Assembly (NCBI GenBank): GCA_964617645.1
Contig: CAZTYE010000003.1
Coordinates: 1-64,000, forward strand
Source of the DNA: JADJGC01 sp964617645
GTDB lineage: Bacteria > Zixibacteria > MSB-5A5 > CAIYYT01
Reading direction: 5' to 3'
Length of the DNA: 64,000 bases
The translations under genes and the position numbers were made by a program. This document shows positions 8,933 to 17,352 of this stretch, in pieces; positions within the stretch are counted from its first letter, which is position 1, and each line of letters opens with the position of its first letter. The notes below the pieces were generated by a model. It was not told where the DNA came from, searched no databases, and worked only from the letters and a program-made list of their open reading frames with translations.

Positions 8933-9208
8933 TTGTTAATCTACGTGGGAAATCTGTCCGCTGAAACGCTCGGCACCGACTTGCGCCGCGAGTTTGAGGC
9001 ATTTGGCAAAGTCACACGGGCGGCAATCGTCGTTGACCACGAGACTCATACCTCGGCAGGCTACGGTTTCGTCAAGATGGCAAGTAAGGAAGAAACGGAA
9101 GCGGCGTTGCGCGGTCTGACCCGAAAACAGCCGAATGGCCAGCAGTGGCAACTTCGACCTACGCGCCGGGTCGCGGCTAAAGAGTCGCTTGAGCGCGAAC
9201 CGCTCTAA
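8933..9208 (+). CDS. RRM-type RNA-binding protein
   Basis: A 91-residue single RNA-recognition-motif protein. RNP2 is 'LIYVGNL' at residues 2-8 and RNP1 is 'SAGYGFVKM' near 40-48, both with the aromatic residues that stack on RNA bases. Translation starts at TTG 8933, supported by AAGGAGA seven bases upstream. Bacterial RRM proteins of this size (as in cyanobacterial Rbp) bind single-stranded RNA and are often cold- or stress-induced. A second RRM gene lies 259 bases downstream. The C-terminal tail is short and basic/acidic, not glycine-rich. Confidence 0.88.
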   Translation: MLIYVGNLSAETLGTDLRREFEAFGKVTRAAIVVDHETHTSAGYGFVKMASKEETEAALRGLTRKQPNGQQWQLRPTRRVAAKESLEREPL

Positions 9209-9467
9209 CCGCCTCGTCCCGATACGGAGAGTGGAGCCACTTTGAAGAATCGTCTGCGACGACCGAATAATCGTTGGACTATTGCTCGAAACTGGCCGTC
9301 ATAGTAGATGAGAACCTAATCTCTCTCTTTAGTTCTGCTCAAGCCTTGTCCTGAGAAGACAATTCTGCTCATGATTAATCAGGAGATTCGCGCAATCCTG
9401 CGCAAAATCACGACCCTTGCCGCTGCCCCGCGGGGATCCGCGGCTGGGGAAATCGCAAGGAGTTAGT

Positions 9468-9752
9468 ATGAACATTCATGTTGGAAACCTGCACGCGGAC
9501 GCAAAGGATGCCGATCTGCGCAAGGCCTTTGAAGCTTTCGGCACCGTCACCAAGGTTCGTGTCATTTTTGACCGGGAAACCAACCTCTCGCGCGGATTCG
9601 GGTTCGTCGAAATGTCGACTCAAGCCGAAGGCGAAGCTGCCATGGCCAGCTTGTCGGGCTTGGAACTGATGGGTCAACGGATCACCACCGCCGCTGCCCG
9701 CCCCAAGACCGATGACGGAATGAGCCGCCGTTGGCCGCGGGCCACTATCTGA
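9468..9752 (+). CDS. RRM-type RNA-binding protein (second copy)
   Basis: A 94-residue single RRM protein. The ATG at 9468 has a strong AAGGAG site; the open frame extends upstream to 9417 but those residues do not fit the family. RNP2 is 'IHVGNL' and RNP1 is 'RGFGFVEM', a better match to the consensus than in the neighbouring copy. The fold is completed by 'MASLSGLELMGQRITTAAARP'. It is a paralogue of the protein at 8933-9208. A strong stem-loop at 9791-9821 follows. The intervening gap has no gene and could carry a thermo-responsive 5' leader, but I see no defined motif. Confidence 0.92.
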   Translation: MNIHVGNLHADAKDADLRKAFEAFGTVTKVRVIFDRETNLSRGFGFVEMSTQAEGEAAMASLSGLELMGQRITTAAARPKTDDGMSRRWPRATI

Positions 9753-9790
9753 TTGGCTAAACTTAGAATGCGACCATAGACTCGCAAGCA

Positions 9791-9821
9791 AAGCGGCAGG
9801 TGTCATCGACACCTGCCGCTT
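9791..9821. terminator. Bidirectional terminator-like stem-loop
   Basis: AAGCGGCAGGTGTC (9791-9804) pairs perfectly with GACACCTGCCGCTT (9808-9821) across a 3-base loop, a 14-bp stem. It sits between the convergent RRM gene and the dockerin-bearing gene ending at 9856 and can serve both. Confidence 0.8.
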
Positions 9822-9855
9822 CGATTTAGGTTTCACCGAATGCAGCGAATTGCTG

Positions 9856-12264
9856 CTACGGGCAAGCCGCGCATGGCGGCGCTCCGCCGGCAAAGATGTA
9901 ATTGATCAAGTATACCGCATCCGCGATCGAAATTGCCGTCGAACAATCGGCATCCCCGGACAGCAATGGATCGGGCGCCGCTCCGCCGGCGAAGATGTAA
10001 TTGATCAGATACACCGCGTCGGCGATGGATATCTGCCCGCTGCCGTCGGCGTCGCCGCAGGTAAAGACGGCTATGCCGAATGACAATGTATCAGCAGCGC
10101 AGTAGTCGCGAACAGTGACAGTAAGCGTCTCGGCTGGTGCCGTTTGGGGCGCCAATCCCTTCACGGTGTCGTTAACGATTTGACACCATGTGGGTAGTCG
10201 AAGATATGATACCCAGTGAACGCTATCATCGGAGTCGGTAATGGTCGGGAAGTAGCTGAACAATGTTCCGCCAAGAATAGATCGTGTAGTATCGGCATCG
10301 GTTATCAATGGCAATGCATTCAAGTGATCAATGGTAACAACAATCTGAGCGGTGTCAGCCAAGTTCCCATCCGAGGCGATTACCACAAAGGATGTGTCCG
10401 TAGTCAAGCAAGTTGGGACGCCAGTTACCTCGATCCCGCTAGTCAAGCACCAAGACGGTGCACCCGCGATTGTCAGAATGAGCCCAGAGCCATTGCAGTC
10501 GACATCTTCGGCAGCTGCCACGTATGCCAGCGATGAACCTGGTCTCACAGTGACGCTGAACTGAGAAGTAATCTGGGGAGACTCATTATCCCATTGTGGA
10601 TTGCAGCAGCCTGACTGACCTTGAACGGCGACACACGTGTCACAGGCATCTCCAATTCCATCTAGGTCAGTGTCGTCTTGATTCGAATTGGCGAGAGACG
10701 GACAATTATCCTCAGGACAAGTATTCTTCGGAAACCCTGGGTTGCCGTAGTTGTCCAAATCGGTATCCGTGCAAACGTCGCAGCTGTCACCCTCACCATC
10801 GAAATCAGTGTCTTCTTGAACAGAGTTGAAAACAGAGATGCAATTGTCGTCGGCACAGTCATTTAGAAGGAATTCCGGATCACCGAAACCGTCACCGTCG
10901 GAGTCGAAGCAATAGACTTGGTCGTACTTCAAGACGAAAAATCCACTCGGTAGATCAGCATCACCGCATACGTAGACGTTGCGCAGGTCGTCAACAGCGA
11001 TCCCGTAGCCGGTGAACCCATGTCCAATCTGAGGTGAATCGAATGTCGTTCCCCAGAGCTGACTACCAAGTGTATCATATTTCAGCGTTGTTGCATAGCC
11101 ACTAATGCCGTCGTAGCTACTGCCCGTCACATAGGCATACCCCGAATCATCGACTGCGATGTCATAAGGCGTGTCCGCGTTCGCTGCTCGATCATAATAC
11201 GACGCCCAGGCCAATGTTCCGTCGGAATAGTACTTCAACGTCATGTAGTCTCTAGTTGCTGAATTCCCGCTTCCGCGTGTCCAGCCCGTCACATACGCAT
11301 TGTTCTCAGAATCCAATGCGACCTTTCGAGCTTGGTCCTCATCGGTGTTCATCAAACCAGTAAACGTTCTAAACCAGAGAGAAACGCCGTCATTAGAGTA
11401 CTTCATTATTCCGAAGTCGCTTCCGCTTGCGGAAGAGTTAATCACTGTTCCAACTACATAGAAGTTGTCCTCGTTGTCCGCGGCAATGGACCACGCATAG
11501 TCTACGTTAGGGATGAAAGCGCCAGGCCAAGAAGAATATCTGTCGAGCCAAAGCAAGTCACCGTTACTGGAGTATTTGATAGTGTACCAATCAGTGCCGG
11601 GCGTAGAATTGTACTTTCCCCATCCCGTTACGCATATGTTTCCCTCGCTATCGAGGACGAGGTCCGTGCCCGCGGCAACATTCTGAGGCGTCTCGGGTGA
11701 TTGAATGTACCTTCGAATCCAAGCAGTTGATCCGTCAGAATTGTACTTAATTGTCGCAAAACCAGATCGATAGTCATCAGCGATAAGGGTGTCACTGCGG
11801 CCTGTGACGAATACAGCTCCAAAGGCGTCCACTGCGATTTGTGCAGCTTCATCGATTCCACCAGCCGGAGGGCAATCATACGTGTTCACCCAGCGCACCT
11901 CACCTGTTTTCGCATACTTGATTGTTAGGTAGTCATGTTCACCCGAATATCCTCGATAGTAACCGGTAACATACACACAGGAGTCATCCAACACGATAGA
12001 TCTTCCACGATCGGCATGTGACCCTCCAGTATCGTACCTCTTCAGCCACACCGTGTCTCCGTTCGGGTTGTATTTGACAGTCTGCAAGTACTCCCAGCCA
12101 AGGCTGTAGTAGCCGGTGCAGTAAATGTATCCGGAATCATCCACTGCGACATCAGAGGCTGCGTCTCCAGCTAAGTATCGAAACCATGCTGTATCAAGCT
12201 GCTGGGAAAGCGTACTCCCTGCGTAGAGCGCAACGACCAAGAGCGAAAACGCAACTTGTCTCAT
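9856..12264 (-). CDS. Exported SBBP/TSP3 repeat protein with dockerin pair
   Basis: An 802-residue protein with a signal peptide (residues 1-20, cleavage near 'STLSQ'). Residues about 25-450 are SBBP-type beta-propeller units, each with a 'VDDSGYIYVTG' core. Residues about 455-560 are thrombospondin type 3 calcium-binding repeats ('DSDGDGFGDPEF', 'DTDLDGIGDACDTC'). An immunoglobulin-like/putative-Ig region follows. The C-terminus has two dockerin-like EF-hand repeats and ends 'PPCAACP'. No enzymatic motif. A good AGGAGGA site precedes ATG 12264. A TTGACA box followed after 15 bases by TATACG (about 12394 down to 12374) is a weak promoter candidate. It is probably a cell-surface or extracellular structural protein; role unknown. 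Confidence 0.85.
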   Translation of the reverse strand: MRQVAFSLLVVALYAGSTLSQQLDTAWFRYLAGDAASDVAVDDSGYIYCTGYYSLGWEYLQTVKYNPNGDTVWLKRYDTGGSHADRGRSIVLDDSCVYVTGYYRGYSGEHDYLTIKYAKTGEVRWVNTYDCPPAGGIDEAAQIAVDAFGAVFVTGRSDTLIADDYRSGFATIKYNSDGSTAWIRRYIQSPETPQNVAAGTDLVLDSEGNICVTGWGKYNSTPGTDWYTIKYSSNGDLLWLDRYSSWPGAFIPNVDYAWSIAADNEDNFYVVGTVINSSASGSDFGIMKYSNDGVSLWFRTFTGLMNTDEDQARKVALDSENNAYVTGWTRGSGNSATRDYMTLKYYSDGTLAWASYYDRAANADTPYDIAVDDSGYAYVTGSSYDGISGYATTLKYDTLGSQLWGTTFDSPQIGHGFTGYGIAVDDLRNVYVCGDADLPSGFFVLKYDQVYCFDSDGDGFGDPEFLLNDCADDNCISVFNSVQEDTDFDGEGDSCDVCTDTDLDNYGNPGFPKNTCPEDNCPSLANSNQDDTDLDGIGDACDTCVAVQGQSGCCNPQWDNESPQITSQFSVTVRPGSSLAYVAAAEDVDCNGSGLILTIAGAPSWCLTSGIEVTGVPTCLTTDTSFVVIASDGNLADTAQIVVTIDHLNALPLITDADTTRSILGGTLFSYFPTITDSDDSVHWVSYLRLPTWCQIVNDTVKGLAPQTAPAETLTVTVRDYCAADTLSFGIAVFTCGDADGSGQISIADAVYLINYIFAGGAAPDPLLSGDADCSTAISIADAVYLINYIFAGGAPPCAACP

Positions 12265-12396
12265 GACTGTTCCTCCTGCCTGTTTGATCTGTGACGAAAT
12301 CGAGCAAGAAGTCGCTGAGTTTGCTCTGGGCGGGTCAACACACTCCTGCCCGACGTGTTAACTGCATAAGCGTATAGCTCGATTCAAGACCTGTCA

Positions 12397-12418
12397 ACAG
12401 GAAAATTGCTTTTCCTGT
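12397..12418. terminator. Stem-loop downstream of the PHP gene
   Basis: ACAGGAAAA (12397-12405) pairs with TTTTCCTGT (12410-12418) around a 4-base loop. It lies 66 bases after the PHP gene stop on the minus strand and just upstream of the promoter region of the SBBP gene. Both strands have a T-rich arm, but the T residues are within the stem. Confidence 0.4.
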
Positions 12419-12483
12419 CGATTAACAACACAAAACTGTTGCTAAGAAGTTGGTCGATCTGTGCCGAAATCGAAGCGAGACCC

Positions 12484-13182
12484 CTACAGCCGCGCACCCT
12501 TCCACTGCGCCGACCACATGCCGACCATCGACTTGAGATAGCGGATCGGTGTGCCGCGCCGGCGCGAGGCGATCATCTTGCTCTTGAAAATCGCGGCCGG
12601 GGTGGTCGAGTGAAGCTGGACGGCTTTCATGCCGCGCGCAAAGGACTCGCGTAGGGTTTCGTTCGTTTGACAATCGATCTCACCGATCACCAATCCGAGT
12701 TCGCTGAACAAGTGCGCATCCGCGCCAAAGAAGTGCGGCTTCTTGAGTTCGACGGCCAACTCGCCGGCCAAGCGGTTGAGCGACGCGCCCAGCCGGGCAT
12801 TGAATACCTCGATACCGTCGACGCCGTGCAGAATGTGATCTGTGAGATGGTGGCGTTTGTAGGGATGCGGCAGAATCGCCAGACCGTTTTGGTGGTGAAT
12901 TTCGTCGAGCACTTCCATCGCCTTACGCGAGAAAACGTCCTCGTGCAAGAACAGCCCGATAATGTCGCCGTGGTCGGTCGAAAACTCGCTGCCGATGATC
13001 GTCTCTATACCATGTTCGCCCGCCAATTCGGCAATCTCACGCGCGCCGCGTAGCGTATTGTGGTCGGTCGGCGCGAGAATTTGAACCGCATTGGCGCGCG
13101 CAAAATCGACGATCGCCTCCGGCGTCAGATCGGAATCGACCGAGTAATGAGTGTGAAAATGAAACAGCACGCGCTTGCGCAT
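12484..13182 (-). CDS. PHP-domain phosphoesterase
   Basis: A 232-residue polymerase/histidinol-phosphatase (PHP) domain protein. The metal-binding motifs are in the correct order: 'FHTHYSVDSD' (HxH), 'APTDHNT', 'GSEFS', 'LPHPYKRHH' and 'GADAHL' near the end. PHP enzymes hydrolyse phosphoesters with two or three bound metals. The best-known relatives of this size are the TrpH/YciV-type nucleoside 3',5'-bisphosphate phosphatase and related putative metal-dependent phosphoesterases. The substrate cannot be told from sequence alone. It stands alone, with no operon partner on its strand. Confidence 0.88.
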   Translation of the reverse strand: MRKRVLFHFHTHYSVDSDLTPEAIVDFARANAVQILAPTDHNTLRGAREIAELAGEHGIETIIGSEFSTDHGDIIGLFLHEDVFSRKAMEVLDEIHHQNGLAILPHPYKRHHLTDHILHGVDGIEVFNARLGASLNRLAGELAVELKKPHFFGADAHLFSELGLVIGEIDCQTNETLRESFARGMKAVQLHSTTPAAIFKSKMIASRRRGTPIRYLKSMVGMWSAQWKGARL

Positions 13183-13349
13183 ATTTGCTTTCTGCCGTTG
13201 CCCCCGGAAGTCGAGCCCCGGCGCTCGCCCCGGTCGCCGGATCTACTATAATATAATCGGAATAATTCGCCCAAATCTTCCGCCGCTTAGGCGACGATTC
13301 GCGAAATGCGCTTGGCCGCAGAAGCAATTCGCGTTAGATTTTCGTCCGG

Positions 13350-14045
13350 ATGAAGGATTACGAGAAAATCTACCGTTCCAAAGAGCTTTATTGGGGCGCC
13401 GAGCCGTCGGAAATCGTTAAGCGTTTTGCCGAGTTGGCGCCGCCCGGCGCGGCGCTCGACTTGGGCATGGGCGAAGGCCGCGACACGCTGTTTCTGGCAT
13501 CCAAAGGATTCACCGTTACCGGAGTCGAAAAATCCGCCGCCGGCGTCGAGAAAGCGCAGCTTCTGGCGCGCGAACGGGGATTGAGTGTCGACGCCCGGAT
13601 CGGCGACGCCCGTGAATTGAGGATCCCCAAAAATCGTTATTCACTGATCGCGGCGCTGAATCTGCTCCAATTCATCGACAAGTCGGACGCCGCCGCCCTC
13701 GTCGAACGCGCGATTGCCGGACTTAAGAAAGGCGGGTTGTTCATCGCAACCGTCTTCACCTACGACGATCCCCATTTCAAGCTGCACAAAAAGAAGTCGC
13801 GCGAAATCTCGCCGGGAGTTTTCCGCGTCTCCGATGGTCAGTTGTACTCGCTCTACGACTACGGCGAACTGCTTGCGCTCTGTCAGCGTCGAACCGGATC
13901 GGCCAAAGCCGCAAGCTCGCAGCCGAACCAACCGACGAAAACGGGACTACGGACAATCCATTACGCCGAGTACGATTACTACGACACCGGACACGGTCAG
14001 CCGCACTGGCACGGCGTCGCTGAGTTCGCGGGTCGCAAGCTCTAA
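13350..14045 (+). CDS. Class I SAM-dependent methyltransferase (TehB-like)
   Basis: A 231-residue protein with the SAM-binding motif I 'ALDLGMGEGRDTLFLA' near residues 35-50, motif II 'GVEKSAAGV' and the motif IV region 'YSLIAALNLLQFID'. The N-terminal 'YWGAEPSEIVKRF' and the length resemble the tellurite-resistance TehB/methyltransferase-12 group, which also methylates small thiols or unknown metabolites. Substrate unknown. It is convergent with the VOC-family gene and precedes a second methyltransferase. The start has no strong ribosome binding site. Confidence 0.85.
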   Translation: MKDYEKIYRSKELYWGAEPSEIVKRFAELAPPGAALDLGMGEGRDTLFLASKGFTVTGVEKSAAGVEKAQLLARERGLSVDARIGDARELRIPKNRYSLIAALNLLQFIDKSDAAALVERAIAGLKKGGLFIATVFTYDDPHFKLHKKKSREISPGVFRVSDGQLYSLYDYGELLALCQRRTGSAKAASSQPNQPTKTGLRTIHYAEYDYYDTGHGQPHWHGVAEFAGRKL

Positions 14046-14054
14046 CCGCGAATC

Positions 14055-14429
14055 CTACGCGCGTTTAATCTCAACGAGATAGAGGATGGTGCCGTCGGGA
14101 TCGCGGAAGAACGCGATTCGTGTCGACGTGTCTTCGTGAATCGGGCCGTCGAAGTTCACGCCTCGCTGCTTGAGCGCATCGATACTTTGCTCGAGCCCTT
14201 CGGCAGCCTCGAACCCGATTTGGATCGAATTGCGCGTGCCCGGCGGCGCCGCCGTGTCCGATGGCGGATGCAGTCCCAGTTTCGTGCCTCCGGCATCGAC
14301 CTGGGCCCAGTGTTCGCCAACTTGATAATCGAGTTTCAACCCGAGCTTATTGGCATAGAAATCGACTGCTTGAGAAACACTGCTGACGAAGATCGTCGCG
14401 TTTCCGCCTTTGATCACTTTAGCTCCCAT
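14055..14429 (-). CDS. VOC-superfamily (glyoxalase/bleomycin-resistance fold) protein
   Basis: About 124 residues from the ATG at 14429, chosen because it gives the usual single-domain VOC length and follows a G-rich site; the frame runs further upstream to 14513. Beta-alpha-beta-beta-beta halves are visible: 'NATIFVSSVSQAVDFYANKLGLKLDY' and 'GVNFDGPIHEDTSTRIAFFRDPDGTILYLVEI'. The C-terminal 'DPDGTILYLVEI' is a family hallmark that includes a metal-ligand glutamate. The function could be glyoxalase-like or a small-molecule binder; no specific substrate is evident. Confidence 0.85.
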   Translation of the reverse strand: MGAKVIKGGNATIFVSSVSQAVDFYANKLGLKLDYQVGEHWAQVDAGGTKLGLHPPSDTAAPPGTRNSIQIGFEAAEGLEQSIDALKQRGVNFDGPIHEDTSTRIAFFRDPDGTILYLVEIKRA

Positions 14430-14582
14430 CTGCCCCCAAGCCATTCTTGCTGCGTCTGACTGGGTGAATATTAAAGCGTTGGGGAATCTCGCGCAAGCGC
14501 AAACCCCGAGCACTTTCCCTTGAGTGCGCGCTTGCCGTTTGCGTATAACCTCAACGAGAATTCGATCGTGAGGATACCGCCA

Positions 14583-15212
14583 ATGAAAATCATGCGCCCC
14601 GAAATCAACGATTACATGTTATCGATCACGCCGACGCGTCATCCGGTATTGACCGAAATGGAAGATTACGCCCGCGCCAATGACTTCCCGATCATCGGGC
14701 CGCTGGTCGGGCAGTTTTTGCAGCAGATAGTTGCGTTAGCGCAGGCGAAACGAATTTTCGAGATGGGTTCCGGTTACGGCTATTCGGCGATCTGGTTTGC
14801 GCTGGCGATGCCCCCTGAGGGCGTCGTCGAGTGTACCGAAATGGATGAAGCCAACATTGAGCGCGGCAAACGTCACGCCGCAGCCGCGGGTGTGGCGGCC
14901 AAGATCCGGTGGCAGCGGGGCGATGCCCTCGAATCGATGCGTCGGTCCGCAGGCGAATTCGACATTATCCTTAACGACGTCGACAAACATCAGTATCCCG
15001 AGGCGCTGAATATCGCCTGGCCGAGGCTCCGTCGCGGTGGGGTCATGATCACCGACAATGTGCTTTGGTCGGGTCGGATCGTCGATGAGAATCCGCCCAG
15101 TAAAGCGACCGCCGGCATTCTTGAATTCAACCGCCGCAGCTACGCGCTCCCGGATGCCCTCTGCTCGCTCGTGCCGATACGGGACGGCCTGATGGTGGCA
15201 GTCAAGAAGTAG
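14583..15212 (+). CDS. O-methyltransferase (caffeoyl-CoA/COMT type)
   Basis: From ATG 14583 (GTGAGGA upstream) the protein has 209 residues. Motif I 'IFEMGSGYGYSAIWFA', the acidic 'ECTEMDEANIERGKRHA' region and the metal-binding 'FDIILNDVDKHQYPEAL' match the O-methyltransferase family 3 that includes caffeoyl-CoA OMT and bacterial SAM-dependent catechol OMTs. It transfers methyl from SAM to a hydroxyl, usually with a divalent cation. The 7-base gap to the next gene (DCC protein) suggests co-transcription. Substrate unknown. Confidence 0.9.
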   Translation: MKIMRPEINDYMLSITPTRHPVLTEMEDYARANDFPIIGPLVGQFLQQIVALAQAKRIFEMGSGYGYSAIWFALAMPPEGVVECTEMDEANIERGKRHAAAAGVAAKIRWQRGDALESMRRSAGEFDIILNDVDKHQYPEALNIAWPRLRRGGVMITDNVLWSGRIVDENPPSKATAGILEFNRRSYALPDALCSLVPIRDGLMVAVKK

Positions 15213-15219
15213 CCCGTTG

Positions 15220-15630
15220 ATGCCGCCGACCGAAGCAGACTTTCCGGTAATCATCTTCGACGGTCGCTGCCGGTTGTGCAATCGCTGGGTAGATTGGATC
15301 ATGCGCCGCGACCGAAAGCGGCGGTTTCGCTTCGCGACGTTGGATTCCGAATTCTCACGCAGTCTCCTCGTCCAAAACCCGTCCCTGTCGCAAGTCGATA
15401 GCATCATTGTCGTCGATCAAAACCGCACGTTGATCAAGGCCGACGCCGTGATATACGTGGCAAGCATTCTCGGCGGAGTTTGGACAATCCTGCGCGCCGG
15501 ACGGCTATTGCGCAAGTCGTGGCGTGACGCAATCTACGATCTCGTCGCCCGTCGGCGTTATCGTTGGTTCGGGGAGAGCAAAGTTTGTCGTCTTCCGGGA
15601 GAGAGTGATTGCAGCAGATGGTTGGAGTAA
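15220..15630 (+). CDS. DCC-family thiol-disulfide oxidoreductase-like protein (DUF393)
   Basis: A 136-residue protein from ATG 15220 with the DUF393 motif 'FDGRCRLCNRWVDW' (DGxCxLC). The two cysteines lie in a thioredoxin-like fold and the family also contains 'DSIIVV' and 'LRRSW'-like signatures seen here as 'LLRKSWRDAIYDLVARRRYRWFG'. It is thought to take part in redox chemistry, but no partner is established. It lies 7 bases downstream of the O-methyltransferase. A TTG one codon earlier is an alternative start. Confidence 0.9.
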   Translation: MPPTEADFPVIIFDGRCRLCNRWVDWIMRRDRKRRFRFATLDSEFSRSLLVQNPSLSQVDSIIVVDQNRTLIKADAVIYVASILGGVWTILRAGRLLRKSWRDAIYDLVARRRYRWFGESKVCRLPGESDCSRWLE

Positions 15631-15643
15631 CGCGCTCTGGTGG

Positions 15644-16927
15644 TCACGCATCCTGAGTCGGCTGCGCGTGAATGATGATTTTCACCCGTTCGATGCGCTG
15701 GCCTTCGATATGTTCGACCACCAGATCGATACCGTCGACCGAGATGCGTTGCCCGACTTCCGGTAACGAACCGACAAGATCGTAAATGTAACCGCCGACA
15801 GTTTCGAATTCCTTTTCTTCAAGATTCAGGCTGAGCCGATGCGAAAGATCGTCCATCGATAGATTCGCCGAAACCGAAAACTCCGAGTCGGAGAGCTTGA
15901 TCAAATCGGCATCCTCGTCGGTGTCGTGTTCGTCCTGAATATCTCCGACGATAAGTTCGAGCAGATCTTCCATGGTTGCCAACCCGGCGGTGCCGCCGTA
16001 TTCGTCAGCGACAATCGCCATATGAACTTTCCGGCGTTTGAATTCCTCCAGCAAACTGCGCAGGCTCTTGGTCTCCGGCACGAAGTAGGCCGGTCGCGCA
16101 ATGGTCGTGACGACTTCGTCATCGCTCGGCAGCGGATAGCGTTTGAGAATGTCTTTGACGTGCAGCACGCCGACAATGCTGTCCACACCGCCTTCCACAA
16201 CCGGATAACGCGAGTATCCCGACTCGGCGACGATGCGCTTGGCTTCGCCCAATGTTGCGCCGCGCGGAATCGTGACCATTTCGATGCGCGGAATCATGAT
16301 CTCGCGCACTTCCGAGTCGGCCAGATCAAATACATTGCCGATCATGGTGCGCACGTCGGGCTCGAGCAGCGGTTCATCGATCCCCGCCGAATCGGCCAGC
16401 GACTCGAGCGCGCGTTCGACAATCTCTTCTTTCTTCTCATCGAGATCCTGTTTATCGATCAGATGGGACTTGAATTTGATGATCGAACTTACGGCCGGAC
16501 CGGTTACCAGCATCAGGCTGCGCAAGAGCCAGCTCTTGTGCTGCAACACCTCAAGCACGCGCTCCTGTTTCAAGTTCGGCGCGATGACGGCCACCAACGA
16601 TGTATAAACGAACCAGCCCGCAACAATTAACGCCGCCTCGACCGCGTATTTCTGCGCCGCCGGCAATTCCGGACGCGAACCGATCAAAAACCACAGGATC
16701 GTCGACGCGATCAAGCATCCCGACTGTACCAGCGTCGCCGTCACCGCGAGTCGCTTCGGATTGTCAAGGATACTCTGAACCGCTCGGCGCTGGCCGTTTT
16801 GGAGCGAATCGAGGAATCGCCTTTCGTCGTAGTCTGATAAGTAGAGGCCGCCCGCCGCCACGGAGACGTTGTACGAAACCCAGTAGAGAATTCCGATTCC
16901 GGCCAGCAACAAGGCAACAAAGATCAT
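15644..16927 (-). CDS. CNNM/HlyC-CorC family membrane protein with CBS domains
   Basis: A 427-residue protein. N-terminal DUF21-type membrane segments (about residues 1-20, 60-85, 90-120 and around 135-150) are followed by a pair of CBS domains (from 'VREIMIPRIEMVTIPRGATLGEAKRIVAESGYSRYPVV' to about 330) and a C-terminal CorC/HlyC domain ('LSDSEFSVSANLSMDDLSHRL...VGGYIYDLVGSLPEVGQRI'). Members export or regulate divalent cations such as magnesium. It overlaps the ybeY stop by 4 bases, so it is the last gene of the phoH-HD-ybeY unit, the usual place for this family (corC-like). Transport activity is inferred from the family. Confidence 0.9.
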   Translation of the reverse strand: MIFVALLLAGIGILYWVSYNVSVAAGGLYLSDYDERRFLDSLQNGQRRAVQSILDNPKRLAVTATLVQSGCLIASTILWFLIGSRPELPAAQKYAVEAALIVAGWFVYTSLVAVIAPNLKQERVLEVLQHKSWLLRSLMLVTGPAVSSIIKFKSHLIDKQDLDEKKEEIVERALESLADSAGIDEPLLEPDVRTMIGNVFDLADSEVREIMIPRIEMVTIPRGATLGEAKRIVAESGYSRYPVVEGGVDSIVGVLHVKDILKRYPLPSDDEVVTTIARPAYFVPETKSLRSLLEEFKRRKVHMAIVADEYGGTAGLATMEDLLELIVGDIQDEHDTDEDADLIKLSDSEFSVSANLSMDDLSHRLSLNLEEKEFETVGGYIYDLVGSLPEVGQRISVDGIDLVVEHIEGQRIERVKIIIHAQPTQDA

Positions 16928-17352
16928 CGCGCGCCCCGGTTGAGTTGCTCAAGGTAGTGGTCTTCCCGCGCGGTCATGATCCGGCGCTGCTGCGGCGTTG
17001 GATGATGAATTCCGCAAAGATGCAGCAATCCGTGGCAGCAGAGTTTGAGCAGTTCCTGCGTTGTCGTAATCCCGTACTCGGCGGCGTTGCGCCGCGCTTC
17101 CGCCGGCGAAATGTAAATCTCACCCAACAGCGGACCGTCCTCTTCCATATTGAATGATAGCACGTCGGTTGTTTTGTCTTTCCCGCGAAACTCGCGGTTC
17201 AACAGGCGCATGCGGCGATCGTCGATAAATACGATATTCACGCCCTGCTTGCGCTGCTCGCCCTTGAGTACCGCGCGGGCCAGGCGCGCCAGCGCCGCAC
17301 GCGGCACTCGCGTCCGTTTCAGCGCGTTATGAATCGTTACGGTCCGTTTCAC
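16924..17352 (-). CDS. ybeY: Endoribonuclease YbeY (rRNA maturation)
   Basis: A 142-residue protein with the YbeY zinc motif near residues 110-120, seen here as 'HGLLHLCGIHH', plus 'TTDVLSF' and 'LLGEIYIS' signatures. YbeY is a metal-dependent RNase needed for 16S rRNA 3'-end maturation and ribosome quality control. The three zinc-binding histidines are intact. The residue before the last His is His, where most family members have Asp (GxDH). It overlaps both neighbours by 4 bases (the upstream HD gene and the downstream CBS gene), in the conserved phoH-HD-ybeY order. Confidence 0.95.
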   Translation of the reverse strand: MKRTVTIHNALKRTRVPRAALARLARAVLKGEQRKQGVNIVFIDDRRMRLLNREFRGKDKTTDVLSFNMEEDGPLLGEIYISPAEARRNAAEYGITTTQELLKLCCHGLLHLCGIHHPTPQQRRIMTAREDHYLEQLNRGAR

